A program made the translations under genes and the position numbers. DNA of 64,000 bases from the NCBI RefSeq assembly GCF_001606025.1, contig NZ_CP014945.1, positions 2,418,001 to 2,482,000 on the forward strand, read 5' to 3'. Of this stretch, positions 1 to 9,401 are shown in pieces. Numbering within the stretch: position 1 is the stretch's first letter; each line of letters opens with the position of its first letter. The notes under the pieces are model-generated. The model was not told where the DNA came from and ran no database searches. It saw nothing but the letters and a program-made list of their open reading frames with translations. The DNA comes from Psychrobacter alimentarius (GTDB lineage Bacteria > Pseudomonadota > Gammaproteobacteria > Pseudomonadales > Moraxellaceae).

Positions 1-8
1 GTTTCAAA

Positions 9-1208
9 TCAGTATCCATCAACAACCACCCGCTTCTTACCCGTCAACAACACCTGCATCAGCGCCTTCTTCTCTTGCTGCAAATCAGCCAATTGCTGCT
101 CAAGCAACTCGATTTCTTTATCGGCATTGGTTAAGACGGTGGCAATTTTGTTTTGCTCATTTGATGAAGGGAAGTGAACTGGAATCTTTTCGCATACAGC
201 TTTATTGATTTTAGGTTGAGCCGATCCTGAGTTAAACTTTCTATAATCGAGACTTTCGAGATATATACACAAAAACTCAGAGTTTTTATCTTTATTTGCT
301 TTCATGACATGTGCATGATTATTAACCCAGATTTTTCCCGAAACCATAAACACATGAGGAACTACTCTTGATAGAATGTTTTCGCCGTCCTCACCTAACA
401 AAATTAATTCATCGTCAAAAATATAGTCGTTTACATAGTCAATAATGCCTGTTGCACCAAAATAGGGATATTGACCTTGAATATCAGCTCTATCTTCTTG
501 CTTAATAGGTTTGCGCATTCCATTTAAGAATGTCACACAGTCTTTCAAAGGAGCAGTTTCCCACTCACCCTCAAACCGTTCTCCCTTGTCATCTAGCAAA
601 CGCTTTTTACCCGTTAGTAATTGCTGCATTAAGGCTTTTTTCTGCTGGGTGCTGTTATTAATCAAACGCTCGGTGGTGCTAATCGCTTTATCCCAAGTGG
701 ATAGGATGTTGGCGATTTTTTGTTGTTCCAATACAGGAGCTAGAGGAAATTCTACCGAATAAAAATCCTTATGATTTAAGTCAGGAATAGTGCTAGCACC
801 AGCTTTAGTTAAAATTAAATGTTGGACTCTGGGTGAACGTAGATAGTTCACTAAAAAAGTTTTGTCAATTTTATCTTTATCAAAGTCCATCAAGAAAAAA
901 TTATTATGAAACGCACCTTCGACATCCGTGACAACAATGCCTGTGTTACCAGTACGTGTCATCAACACATCATCTCTATTACAAATAACACGTTGTGAAG
1001 GGGCTTCTACATATTCACGATCTTGATCCGTCTTTTTAATCGACTGGATAGTTATATATTCTTTTGACGTACTCGTTGGAGCTTTTAGTCGTTCAGAGAT
1101 AGCAATTTGTAAACCTTGCCTAACTTTCATAACCTCAGAAAGTCTAACGCGTTTCCAATCTTTAGGGATTCCCCCTAGTTGTGAGGGTTTCAGTAAATTA
1201 GGCACCAT
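9..1208 (-). CDS. hsdS: Type I restriction-modification specificity subunit HsdS
   Basis: This 399-aa protein is the DNA-recognition subunit of a type I restriction-modification complex, which sets the target sequence for methylation and restriction. It has the usual two-halved layout. Each half is a target-recognition domain followed by a conserved helical spacer, visible as EQQKIANILSTWDKAI near residue 170 and EQNKIATVLTNADKEI near residue 355. Each half ends in a similar KKALMQ.LLTGKKR motif. Length is normal for the family. Its start overlaps the end of hsdM by 11 nt, so the two are translationally coupled. The target sequence cannot be read from the protein. The stop codon lies 8 bases from the left window edge, so a downstream hsdR could lie just outside. 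Confidence 0.95.
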   Translation of the reverse strand: MVPNLLKPSQLGGIPKDWKRVRLSEVMKVRQGLQIAISERLKAPTSTSKEYITIQSIKKTDQDREYVEAPSQRVICNRDDVLMTRTGNTGIVVTDVEGAFHNNFFLMDFDKDKIDKTFLVNYLRSPRVQHLILTKAGASTIPDLNHKDFYSVEFPLAPVLEQQKIANILSTWDKAISTTERLINNSTQQKKALMQQLLTGKKRLLDDKGERFEGEWETAPLKDCVTFLNGMRKPIKQEDRADIQGQYPYFGATGIIDYVNDYIFDDELILLGEDGENILSRVVPHVFMVSGKIWVNNHAHVMKANKDKNSEFLCIYLESLDYRKFNSGSAQPKINKAVCEKIPVHFPSSNEQNKIATVLTNADKEIELLEQQLADLQQEKKALMQVLLTGKKRVVVDGY

Positions 1209-2730
1209 AACCCAACTCCTTTAAAAACCCTGCCATCTCAGTCTCTAAACTATCTAACTCAGCCTTTAACTCAAGACGCTCAGACCGCACTGCATCCAAA
1301 TCAATCTCCGCCTCTTCCTCAAACGTATCGACATAGCGTGGAATATTTAGGTTAAAATCGTTATCCGCTATCTCATCAAAGCTCGATAAATACGCGTATT
1401 TATCGACACTTTCTCGCGCTTTATAGGTCTCAATGACTTTAGCAATATTGTCTTCAGTCAACTGGTTTTGGTTTTTACCTGATTTAAACTCATTGCTGGC
1501 ATCAATAAACAGTACCGTGTCATCAGTTTTGTTCTTTTTAAACAGTAGAATAGCCGCTGGAATACCTGTCCCGAAGAATAGCTTTTCGGGTAAACCAATC
1601 ACCGTATCGAGCAAGTTTTCTTCGATCAGTTGCTGACGGATTTTGCCTTCGCTTGACGCACGGAATAGCACGCCATGCGGTACGACCACACCCATGCGGC
1701 CGCCTTGTTTTGATGAAGAGGCAGGTTTGAGCGTTTCGATCATATGACTGATAAAGGCATAATCGCCCTTGGTCTTGGGCGGTACACCGCGATGAAAGCG
1801 ACCGTAGGGATCGCTGCTGGCATCGTCATGTCCCCATTTATCCAGTGAAAACGGCGGGTTGGCGGTCACCACATCAAACTGTAATAAGTGCTTGCCGTCA
1901 CTACCTAATAGCAGCGGATTACGAATGGTATCGCCCCACTCGATACGGTGGTTGTCCTCGCCGTGTAGGAACATATTCATCTTGGCCAGTGCCCATGTTG
2001 AGCCGATGGCTTCTTGACCGTATAGCGCATACTTCTTAGAATTTGAGTTTTTGCGTACCATCGCCCCGCACTTAATGAGTAGCGACCCCGAACCACAAGC
2101 CGGATCACAGATTTCATCACCCTCGACAGGCTCAAGGATAGTCGCTAGCAAATTGGACACTTCGGGCGGCGTATAGAATTCACCAGCCGTCGCCCCACTA
2201 CTGGCGGCAAAGTGCTTGATTAAGTACTCGTAAGCATTACCGATCACGTCCAAGCTACCGACACGCTCAGCACTTAGATTAAGGATGTCTTTGCCAAAGT
2301 CTTCTAATAGGTGGCGGAGTAGCTCGTTCTTTTGCTTTTCTTGACCGAGTTTGTCGGTGTTAAAGCTTATGTCTTGGAAGACGTTTTTGAGCTTCGTACC
2401 GTTGGCTTCTTCAATCGCGTGTAGCGCCTCATCGATGCGCTGACCATTGCCCGGCTGATGACGCTGCTCGTATAAATCCCAAAAGCTTGCGCCCTCAGGC
2501 AAGACAAAACGCTGCTTGGACATCATCGCGTGGATCAGTTCAGGGTTGTCGCCAAACTGCTCGACTAACTTGATGTACTCATCGCGATAGACGTCAGATA
2601 AGTACTTGAGAAACAGCATGGTTAAGATAAAGTCTTTATAGGTATCGGCGCTGATAACCCCGCGAAAGGTGTCACAGGCGTTCCAGACGGCTTTATTGAT
2701 ATCGTCTTGATTGATTTGGCTGGCGGGCAT
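1198..2730 (-). CDS. hsdM: Type I restriction-modification DNA methyltransferase HsdM
   Basis: This is the N6-adenine methyltransferase subunit of a type I system, 510 aa and full length. The N-terminal helical domain covers roughly residues 1-150. The AdoMet-binding motif DPACGSGSLL begins near residue 209, and the catalytic NPPF motif is at residue 291. The C-terminal helical region ends in a coiled stretch that would contact HsdS. It is the first gene of an hsdM-hsdS pair. No hsdR is found upstream, since the next gene upstream is an unrelated Sel1-repeat gene on the other strand. Without HsdR the pair could only methylate, unless hsdR lies beyond the left edge. Confidence 0.96.
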   Translation of the reverse strand: MPASQINQDDINKAVWNACDTFRGVISADTYKDFILTMLFLKYLSDVYRDEYIKLVEQFGDNPELIHAMMSKQRFVLPEGASFWDLYEQRHQPGNGQRIDEALHAIEEANGTKLKNVFQDISFNTDKLGQEKQKNELLRHLLEDFGKDILNLSAERVGSLDVIGNAYEYLIKHFAASSGATAGEFYTPPEVSNLLATILEPVEGDEICDPACGSGSLLIKCGAMVRKNSNSKKYALYGQEAIGSTWALAKMNMFLHGEDNHRIEWGDTIRNPLLLGSDGKHLLQFDVVTANPPFSLDKWGHDDASSDPYGRFHRGVPPKTKGDYAFISHMIETLKPASSSKQGGRMGVVVPHGVLFRASSEGKIRQQLIEENLLDTVIGLPEKLFFGTGIPAAILLFKKNKTDDTVLFIDASNEFKSGKNQNQLTEDNIAKVIETYKARESVDKYAYLSSFDEIADNDFNLNIPRYVDTFEEEAEIDLDAVRSERLELKAELDSLETEMAGFLKELGYGA

Positions 2731-2883
2731 TGATGATTCCTAAATACTTTGGAAAATTGTGAATAATTATAGTGAGGTAATGATAGCAGGGTCTGATATG
2801 GATATCTTAAACTGACAAGCATTTAATTATGAGATTCTTCGAAAGTGGTGTAACATTTGTTTATTTTTATTTTGAGGCAAAAA

Positions 2884-3987
2884 ATGGTTTTGACACGACA
2901 TTTTATCCAAAAAATGGCGACAGCAATAATAGCGCTGAGTATCAGCTGGTCAGCATTAGCGGCGGATTTTGAGTCTCTTAAAGCATTAGCTGAATCAGGC
3001 GATTCTCAGTCTCAGCTTGGGCTTGCTAAGCACTATCAGACGCTCGTAAGACCAGACTATCGTATTTTTAATAATGAACCTATCGACTTCTATAATGAAG
3101 ATAAAGACGTAGATGACAATGCTGAAAAAGCGTTTAGCTGGTATTTAAAAGCAGCTAACCAAGGTAACGCTATCGCCCAAGCGAAAGTTGGCGGTATTTA
3201 TCATGATGGTATATATGTCCCGCTAGATCATACCAAAGCTTTTAAATGGTATCAAAAAGCAGTTAAAGAAGATGTGGCAGAAGCGCAGTTTGGCTTAGCG
3301 TTAATATACGCTTACGGTAATGAAACACCTAAAGATCCAAAAAAATCAAAATACTGGCTTGAGAAAGCAGCAGCACAAGGTTATGCCCCTGCTTTGTTCC
3401 ACCTTGCGTATGACTATCAAAACCATTATGGCGATGACGAAAGCCAGAAAAAAGCGCTTGAGATTTTCAAAAAACTGGCGAATACAGAGAGTCGAAATAG
3501 TGAATATGCTGTTCGTTCGTACTATGCACTAGGCTTTATGTACTATGATGGTTATGGTACTGAAGAAGACTATAAAAAATCGGCATACTGGTATCAAAAA
3601 GCTGCTGAACAAGGTCATGATACTGCTCAACTGGAACTGGGAAGAATGTACTCTAGAGGTGAAGGCGTTGGGCAAAATCATGAAAAAGCCCTAAAATGGT
3701 ATACAAAAGCAGCAAATCAAAAAAATGTCTTGGCACAAACAGGTCTAGCATGGATGTACTACCATGGTAATGATGTCGAACAGGATTATACACAAGCTTT
3801 TAAGTGGTTGAACAAAATAGTAGAGAGCGGTAAGGACGACCACTCAATTCAAGCAATGCTTGCGTCGTTATACCTCAATGGTGATGGTGTCGCTAAAAAT
3901 AATGCTGAAGCAATCAAATGGTACGGTAAAGCCTGTCAAAACGGCAATCGCTATAGCTGTAAGCAATATTTAGAATTAACCCAATAA
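2884..3987 (+). CDS. Secreted Sel1/TPR-like repeat protein
   Basis: A 367-aa protein with an N-terminal signal peptide (hydrophobic AIIALSISWSALA, likely cut before ADFE) and about eight Sel1-type repeats. Repeats are recognised by recurring A..G...AQ..LG.MY..G.GV..D...A..WY.KAA. Sel1 repeats form an alpha-solenoid used for protein-protein contacts. With a signal peptide the protein is probably periplasmic. The ATG at 2884 is chosen over an upstream in-frame start at 2857 because GAGG lies 7 bases before it and the signal peptide then starts properly. A small lipoprotein gene follows after 14 bases, so the two probably form an operon. Function is otherwise unknown. Sel1 proteins next to envelope or toxin genes occur in many gammaproteobacteria, but nothing here fixes a partner. 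Confidence 0.85.
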   Translation: MVLTRHFIQKMATAIIALSISWSALAADFESLKALAESGDSQSQLGLAKHYQTLVRPDYRIFNNEPIDFYNEDKDVDDNAEKAFSWYLKAANQGNAIAQAKVGGIYHDGIYVPLDHTKAFKWYQKAVKEDVAEAQFGLALIYAYGNETPKDPKKSKYWLEKAAAQGYAPALFHLAYDYQNHYGDDESQKKALEIFKKLANTESRNSEYAVRSYYALGFMYYDGYGTEEDYKKSAYWYQKAAEQGHDTAQLELGRMYSRGEGVGQNHEKALKWYTKAANQKNVLAQTGLAWMYYHGNDVEQDYTQAFKWLNKIVESGKDDHSIQAMLASLYLNGDGVAKNNAEAIKWYGKACQNGNRYSCKQYLELTQ

Positions 3988-4001
3988 TAGAAATAAACCA
4001 T

Positions 4002-4625
4002 ATGAAAACAGTTGCATTCTATCTACTAGCTACCCTAGCTTTAAGCGCTTGCACAACAGCAATGAATACAGGGATAACGAGTAATAACAGCAATCAAACC
4101 GTGACTGAATTTCCCGTTCAGACTGCAATGAATAACATATATACAAAAACGCGTAGTGAAGATCTGTCTACTGTTATGTATGGTCTAAAAATGGCAAAAG
4201 AATTTACAGTCATGCCCAAAGGTACAACTGTATTCAATAATCAGCAGGTACAGAGTGCTGAAGTAGTCAGGCTTAGCAAAGTCGAAGGGCAGATCATTGA
4301 TAAATCAGTAGGTGTAAACTATTTTACTTTGAATCCGTTGGTTTTCCACGGTTTTACCAAAGATTCAGGCGAATATTCTATAGCAACTCAAAGCGTAACT
4401 ATTCCTAAAGTAGCGACTGTTGGCGATTCAAATCAGTTTGTCACTGAACGTATCTACTCAGATAGTAGCAAAAATATACCAGTTAATTTTTATAACTTAA
4501 CTTGGTCCCTATCACGTGCCAGCGCAAATACTGCATGGTTCTGTATAGATATTGATATCTATACAGAACCATGCAGTATTTGCGCTGAAAATAGCTTTGA
4601 GATCATAAACTATATGAGTGAATAA
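4002..4625 (+). CDS. Small putative lipoprotein of unknown function, 3' end altered by a palindrome
   Basis: The 207-aa product begins with a lipoprotein signal peptide whose lipobox is LSAC, with the lipidated Cys at about residue 17. No Asp follows the Cys, so outer-membrane sorting is expected. The rest shows no domain I recognise. The last part of the frame (from about residue 173) runs through a 68-bp palindrome, so the tail ANTAWFCIDIDIYTEPC is dictated by both arms of that repeat. The native C-terminus may therefore have been replaced by an inverted duplication. It lies 14 bases after the Sel1 gene and probably shares its transcript. Confidence 0.6.
   Translation: MKTVAFYLLATLALSACTTAMNTGITSNNSNQTVTEFPVQTAMNNIYTKTRSEDLSTVMYGLKMAKEFTVMPKGTTVFNNQQVQSAEVVRLSKVEGQIIDKSVGVNYFTLNPLVFHGFTKDSGEYSIATQSVTIPKVATVGDSNQFVTERIYSDSSKNIPVNFYNLTWSLSRASANTAWFCIDIDIYTEPCSICAENSFEIINYMSE
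4520..4587. repeat. 68-bp perfect inverted repeat (33-bp arms, 2-bp spacer)
   Basis: Bases 4520-4552 and 4555-4587 are exact reverse complements separated only by TG. The arms begin CAGCGCAAATACTGC on either strand. Because it is palindromic, both strands carry an open reading frame across it. It lacks a T tract and sits inside an ORF, so it is not an ordinary terminator. It lies about 640 bp upstream of the recombinase operon. Confidence 0.97.
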
Positions 4626-5226
4626 TGGTGTCAAAGCTACTTTCAGTACAAACCACCTGTCTTTGCCACCAAATTTATACGATTTAAACACACAGATATT
4701 CGCGTTTATGATCAACATTTCTTTCATGTCGATAATTAATCGAGTCTGTCATGTATGTGTTCATTGAACAAAAAGTAGCTTGAGCTATATGAATTAAGAA
4801 TGAAAAATATTATAAATTTTAAGAAGTGATTTGAAATAACACTAAACCCTATTTTGACATCTTAGAATTACAGGTCAATCTGTATCAGGTATCTAAGCTT
4901 TACTCTTCTATTAATAGAACATTTTCGCTCCACTTTCCACATCCAAGCTATCACCCTAAACTATTTTTCTAGTTATCTTATCTATTTATACACCTACAAA
5001 CTCTAGCTAATTCCTGAGTCACTATAGATAGAATTGTCATCAATTTTGTCTACAAAAGCTTAGAAGCGTAGCAAGGCGTCATTAACTGTCGCTTAATTTA
5101 AGTTTTTGCCTCAAAACCTCACAAATTGGCTTTCAATTGTTTGCTAATACTCGTAAATTATTAGTGGAGGTCAATACACAGGGTATAACGACCAAGTCAT
5201 CAACTCGATATCTTAGTAGGAAAGAT
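4626..5226. other. AT-rich intergenic region upstream of the recombinase operon
   Basis: No supported gene lies here. It holds a 14-bp perfect palindrome TTCTATTAATAGAA at 4906-4919, which could be an operator or recombinase site. An in-frame TTG at 5137 would extend the next gene by 30 codons. The promoter of the recombinase operon presumably lies here, but no clear -35/-10 pair stands out. Confidence 0.5.
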
Positions 5227-5736
5227 ATGAAACCACTATCGATCGCTAAGCTACAAATACTCAATGTGCTTGTATATCCACAAGTCATGAGTCTGTTTGA
5301 TATTTATACCGGCCATATTAGGCCGCTTCTTGACAGCAAAGCTATCGCACTTGAGCAAAGTAATACTTGCTTAAAACTTACCGGCTTTATAAAAGAAGAT
5401 GAAAAGTGGTTCTTGCTCAATAACTTTGAGCTATTTCATATAGCAAAAAGTCCTTATATTGATTTTGATGTATTAAGAAAAGAAGTAGCCGTAAAAAATA
5501 TATCAAAGAATCAGTTTGATTTTGACATCAGTTTTTACGAACTTACCAAGCTCATTGCTCAACATAACAAGAAGATAGATATCAAGCTCATTTATGCGCA
5601 GCTAAACCAGGTCTTAGATCGAGAGATGAATGAAAAATTATTTGGTAAAAATATTTTTACTATTGCTACATTTTGTCGGCTTATAAATATAAGTGAGCAA
5701 ACTTATTACAAGCGACTTTGTAAGGGTGTTTTATGA
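5227..5736 (+). CDS. Small protein of unknown function, first gene of recombinase operon
   Basis: About 169 aa from the ATG at 5227, which has AGGAAAGAT just upstream; a TTG at 5137 is possible. I recognise no catalytic motif. The C-terminus (IATFCRLINISEQTYYKRLCKG) looks like a helix-turn-helix, so a DNA-binding or regulatory role is plausible. Its stop overlaps the next start as ATGA, so it is translationally coupled to the large recombinase-like gene. Small DNA-binding accessory proteins are common partners of multi-recombinase modules. That role is inference from position. Confidence 0.55.
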   Translation: MKPLSIAKLQILNVLVYPQVMSLFDIYTGHIRPLLDSKAIALEQSNTCLKLTGFIKEDEKWFLLNNFELFHIAKSPYIDFDVLRKEVAVKNISKNQFDFDISFYELTKLIAQHNKKIDIKLIYAQLNQVLDREMNEKLFGKNIFTIATFCRLINISEQTYYKRLCKGVL

Positions 5737-8171
5737 CGAAAAATGATGATACCTCGCCCAATGAGGAACACTGGCTGTCTGCACAGACCATTACTCACCT
5801 AAAGAGTAATAAAGCACTTGTTTACCCAGAATCTGTCTTAAAGGCTATCTCTACCATTATTACTACAGTAGATGATAGTTATGAGCGGGATGACAATGCG
5901 ATTGAGTATTTATCAGAAATTGTCGTACAAACACTACAAAAAAGACCGGTTGCCGATAAGTATATGAAAATCAATCGTAAGGATTTGGCACGAAAACCAT
6001 TGATGATGCAACTGCTTATCCTAATGCAAGATATCGTAATTAAACGACAGTTAGGTCAATCAGTGCAACAACTAGTTTGGTTATCCATAGCGATGCACAC
6101 AGCAGCTCTACTTATCGTTCACAATAGAAAAACTGATACTAAAGATATACTGATGCAATTCAAACAGGCTCAGTTTTCAGGATCTTCCAGACGAACATGG
6201 ATTTGGCGTGAACTACCCTATTTACCTCAGATGACCATAAGTGTAGAGTATATATCCACCATCCTCAATGATCTATTAGAGCAGAAAAAAAGTAAGAAAG
6301 TAAAAAAAGATGACTCTGATGAAAAAGCCAAACTAAACCAAATAGGTAAAATAACGACCGCCTATCAAAATGCGCATACGTTACGCAAGCCTAGACCCAA
6401 GCGTAAGAAACCACCTAAACATATCAAAATTAAAGCTATCAACCTAGCAGATAACACATCAAGACTACCCTTAGACTCTACTGCAACGAGTCACAACTGG
6501 AATACTACTACACTCAGCAATGATGCATGGGGTTACACACGTGATGATATAGAACACAGCGCTATCGCCATAGATCTTGCATTTTTAGAAGCTAATACTG
6601 AAAGCTATGAAGGGTTAACTACCAGCTTTGAAGAGCGTATTGACCACTATGAGGCGCCCTATGTCAGCTATGGCGAATATCCAAACCCGTTAATCAAAAA
6701 CTCTATACCGCTACAAACTATAGATTTATCGCTACAGCAAAACTACATGTCCCAGCGCAATCTTGCGCTCAACTCTAACACGCGTTTACTCTCCCTTTCC
6801 GGCTACCAAGCGCTATTTGTGACGCTCAACCAAGATGCAAGCACCTTACCAGAATCAGAGACTGATAAAACCTGTGCGGGTATTTTACTATTATCTATGA
6901 TTACTGGACTGCCAGTTAAGTCCTTATTAATATCCGGCTATATCGGTCATCCTCGTATTTTTAATGTTGAAGGTAAAAGATATTACATTGAACACAGCTT
7001 AGGTATTACCAAAAGGTCCACAAGCCAAACACTGGCCAAAAAGGATTATGAAAATCATTCCGATACCATCAAAATTCCACTACCATCGTGGCTGATAGAT
7101 AATTTACTTGATTGCGAGTTGCCGGTGAAAGAAGATTTTACGGCTTATCTTGCCAACTTGCGTACCAGCCTTGGATTTCCGAACCTATCTGTCAATCGTA
7201 TAGAGACCTCACTACATGTCATACTCTCTCGCTATACGCCAGATTGCCATGGGCATATCGCCGATATTATCTGTCGTACGCCTGCGCCACATGCTCCTGC
7301 GATGTACTATAGTAGCCACACCAGCGAAGCGCTTATTGCTCACTATAAATCAGCGCTAAACTTGTTAAATAATACAGGTGATTTTGACTTATCCTATATT
7401 ACCCCTTGGCATAAATATACCGTAGGCTCAGGGTTTGCACTTAAGCTCGAAACCGTTCGCATTATTATAGATAAACTCAAAGTCTGGTTAAATCAAAGTT
7501 TAAATGATGAAGAGCACTTTAATCGAACCAGTATTTTTGTATGGTTTATCTTTTGCATTTTAACGGGTGTGCGACCAAACAATGGCCTTGGCAAAATGTA
7601 CGATATCGATCTTGATATGAGCTGGCTGGAGATCAACGATAAGCCCGTCAAAAGAGTAAAAAGTGATCGCCTAATTCCATTATGCCCTACCCTTGTACGC
7701 CATTTGATAGACTATAGAGACTATCTAATCGACTATCAGGCTAAGCACCAATTAAAGCATGACATTAGTAAGACTATTGATAGTATCCGCTTAGGTAACG
7801 ATGAAGCACTCTTAAAGCTTTTATCTACAAGTGTGAATAATCTAAAAGATATCAAGCGCGGTGACGCCTATCATATGACCAAAAGCATCATTGACGCCAA
7901 CCCTTACTGGACACGTCACTTCGTGCGTACTCAGCTTGAAAAGCATAGTGTTCAGCTTCCGCTAATCAATACTATTATTGGTCATGAAAAAGCCCGTCAA
8001 GAAGTATTGGGGCGTTTTTCCTCAAGCAGTAAAGCAGATATTAAACGTGCTGCACCTGTATTTGAGCAGATCGCTGAGCAGCTAGAATTAAACCTTATAG
8101 AAATTAAAAACTATTCTAAACTCAGTCATATACAGAGAAGACATGTAGAGGTAGATCATGCTAATAGATAA
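5733..8171 (+). CDS. Large tyrosine-recombinase-like protein lacking the catalytic tyrosine
   Basis: This 812-aa protein has a C-terminal domain resembling tyrosine recombinases. Box I Arg is in LTGVRPNN (R614), followed by a beta-strand KSDRLIPL. Box II is HFVR (H729, R732), then IIGHEK (H751). In active enzymes a Tyr follows the last His by about nine residues. Here the stretch after H751 (EKARQEVLGRFSSSSK) has none. The protein is therefore probably catalytically dead or uses a residue elsewhere, acting as a structural partner of the canonical recombinase encoded at 9402. The long N-terminal part contains a basic segment near residue 225 (KPRPKRKKPPKH), likely DNA-contacting. It overlaps its neighbours by 4 and 14 nt. 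It may belong to a multi-gene integration module such as the gamma-mobile-trio type; I could not confirm that. Confidence 0.7.
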   Translation: MTKNDDTSPNEEHWLSAQTITHLKSNKALVYPESVLKAISTIITTVDDSYERDDNAIEYLSEIVVQTLQKRPVADKYMKINRKDLARKPLMMQLLILMQDIVIKRQLGQSVQQLVWLSIAMHTAALLIVHNRKTDTKDILMQFKQAQFSGSSRRTWIWRELPYLPQMTISVEYISTILNDLLEQKKSKKVKKDDSDEKAKLNQIGKITTAYQNAHTLRKPRPKRKKPPKHIKIKAINLADNTSRLPLDSTATSHNWNTTTLSNDAWGYTRDDIEHSAIAIDLAFLEANTESYEGLTTSFEERIDHYEAPYVSYGEYPNPLIKNSIPLQTIDLSLQQNYMSQRNLALNSNTRLLSLSGYQALFVTLNQDASTLPESETDKTCAGILLLSMITGLPVKSLLISGYIGHPRIFNVEGKRYYIEHSLGITKRSTSQTLAKKDYENHSDTIKIPLPSWLIDNLLDCELPVKEDFTAYLANLRTSLGFPNLSVNRIETSLHVILSRYTPDCHGHIADIICRTPAPHAPAMYYSSHTSEALIAHYKSALNLLNNTGDFDLSYITPWHKYTVGSGFALKLETVRIIIDKLKVWLNQSLNDEEHFNRTSIFVWFIFCILTGVRPNNGLGKMYDIDLDMSWLEINDKPVKRVKSDRLIPLCPTLVRHLIDYRDYLIDYQAKHQLKHDISKTIDSIRLGNDEALLKLLSTSVNNLKDIKRGDAYHMTKSIIDANPYWTRHFVRTQLEKHSVQLPLINTIIGHEKARQEVLGRFSSSSKADIKRAAPVFEQIAEQLELNLIEIKNYSKLSHIQRRHVEVDHANR

Positions 8172-9363
8172 TATCCATCTGCCAAAAATCATTGATGGCT
8201 TAGCAAAGTTTGATGGTAGGAAAAAACGCTACGTGCCATATCCTTCGGTAATTGATGATAGTAACCCTGCAAGAAAACGTGAACTACAGCTATTAGCCGA
8301 TCTACAGACTCAGTGGGAATTACTGCTTAAAAAATATCCTGGCAACGTTAGGTTCACCCAATCTTTTAATAAATATTACGGGCAAGTGCTTTGTCCAGAT
8401 AATCGTACTTTCTTGGCTATATCGAGCCCTGTAAGTTTTGCTGATAAACTATGGTTGCCTCAAAGCCAAGTGATAGGTCAGTTTCAGCGTGATTTTACTA
8501 ATAAGCTAAAGCCTTTATCTGGCGAAGGGTTCGATAAGTTTCAAGCTATTGTTCAGGATAAAATTTCTCAAGCCTACAAAACAACCAAAACCTTAAAACA
8601 AGCATGGCAAACTGTCAGTCAGTTTATTGATTATCAAAATCAACGTTACATGCTTGCAGAACACTATTATCCTAAGATAATCGCGCCGCAGCCCATAAAG
8701 TTTAATCCGCTGATTATTAATAACGACTGGGTCAAAAACGGCAAATCACTGGTCAAAATTATTCGCGCAGTAGAGCATAATTGGGAGCAAACAACCGATT
8801 ACAGCCAAGAGGAAATCATAGGCTGGCTGATATTCTCAGGGATTGTATATGGCGGTATCAATGAGGTACAAATGCTTCAAGGGTGGCTTACCTCATTGCT
8901 CGCCAAAGAGTATCAGCCATTCATTAAAGAAAGGATAGTAGTCTCGCCGCGCTTTGTGCAAAGGCGTTTTGGTAACGAGCGCGAAGAAGGAAGTGACAAG
9001 CTTTATAACACCAAGCAAATCATTGTAGATGTGGTCAGTCAGTGTTGGCTGATGCGTTATCATAAAAACAGCAGTCAAGCAGAAATCAAACATATCATTG
9101 CCAAGCTGTCAGAAGATAATATAAAACGATACTTGACCGTGGCTTTGTCTGACGTGATCAAGCCTTTGGGTATTAAGCCACTTCCCTTTTCAAGGTTTTT
9201 ATATTACGCCAGTTATCACTGGGAGATGCTCGATGGCGCTGATATTGATCATGCTTCAGTTGGGGTGCTGCGAGGTATGCATAACACTACTGGACTGAGC
9301 ACGCAGGACTTTGGTCTGTTTTTGAACCAAAAATATCAGTACAAAGAGGAGCCGTATATCTAG
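8158..9363 (+). CDS. Conserved-looking protein of unknown function in recombinase operon
   Basis: 401 aa with no motif I can assign. No R/H-x-x-R/Y signature of tyrosine recombinases is visible. The central segment (EEIIGWLIFSGIVYGGINE) is a hydrophobic helix pair that looks buried rather than membrane-spanning, and the flanks are basic. The start overlaps the end of the 812-aa gene by 14 nt, and the next recombinase gene begins only 8 to 38 nt after its stop. Tight coupling to two recombinase-family genes makes a role in integration or excision likely (inference). It could be the non-catalytic third member of a trio-type module. Confidence 0.6.
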   Translation: MLIDNIHLPKIIDGLAKFDGRKKRYVPYPSVIDDSNPARKRELQLLADLQTQWELLLKKYPGNVRFTQSFNKYYGQVLCPDNRTFLAISSPVSFADKLWLPQSQVIGQFQRDFTNKLKPLSGEGFDKFQAIVQDKISQAYKTTKTLKQAWQTVSQFIDYQNQRYMLAEHYYPKIIAPQPIKFNPLIINNDWVKNGKSLVKIIRAVEHNWEQTTDYSQEEIIGWLIFSGIVYGGINEVQMLQGWLTSLLAKEYQPFIKERIVVSPRFVQRRFGNEREEGSDKLYNTKQIIVDVVSQCWLMRYHKNSSQAEIKHIIAKLSEDNIKRYLTVALSDVIKPLGIKPLPFSRFLYYASYHWEMLDGADIDHASVGVLRGMHNTTGLSTQDFGLFLNQKYQYKEEPYI

Positions 9364-9401
9364 AACATATTTTGACGCTGTCTATCAGCAAAAACTCTAT
9401 T

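Noticed and set aside
4512..4727. Minus-strand 71-codon frame across the palindrome
   Set aside because: It exists because the palindrome mirrors the plus-strand frame. No ribosome site or family match.
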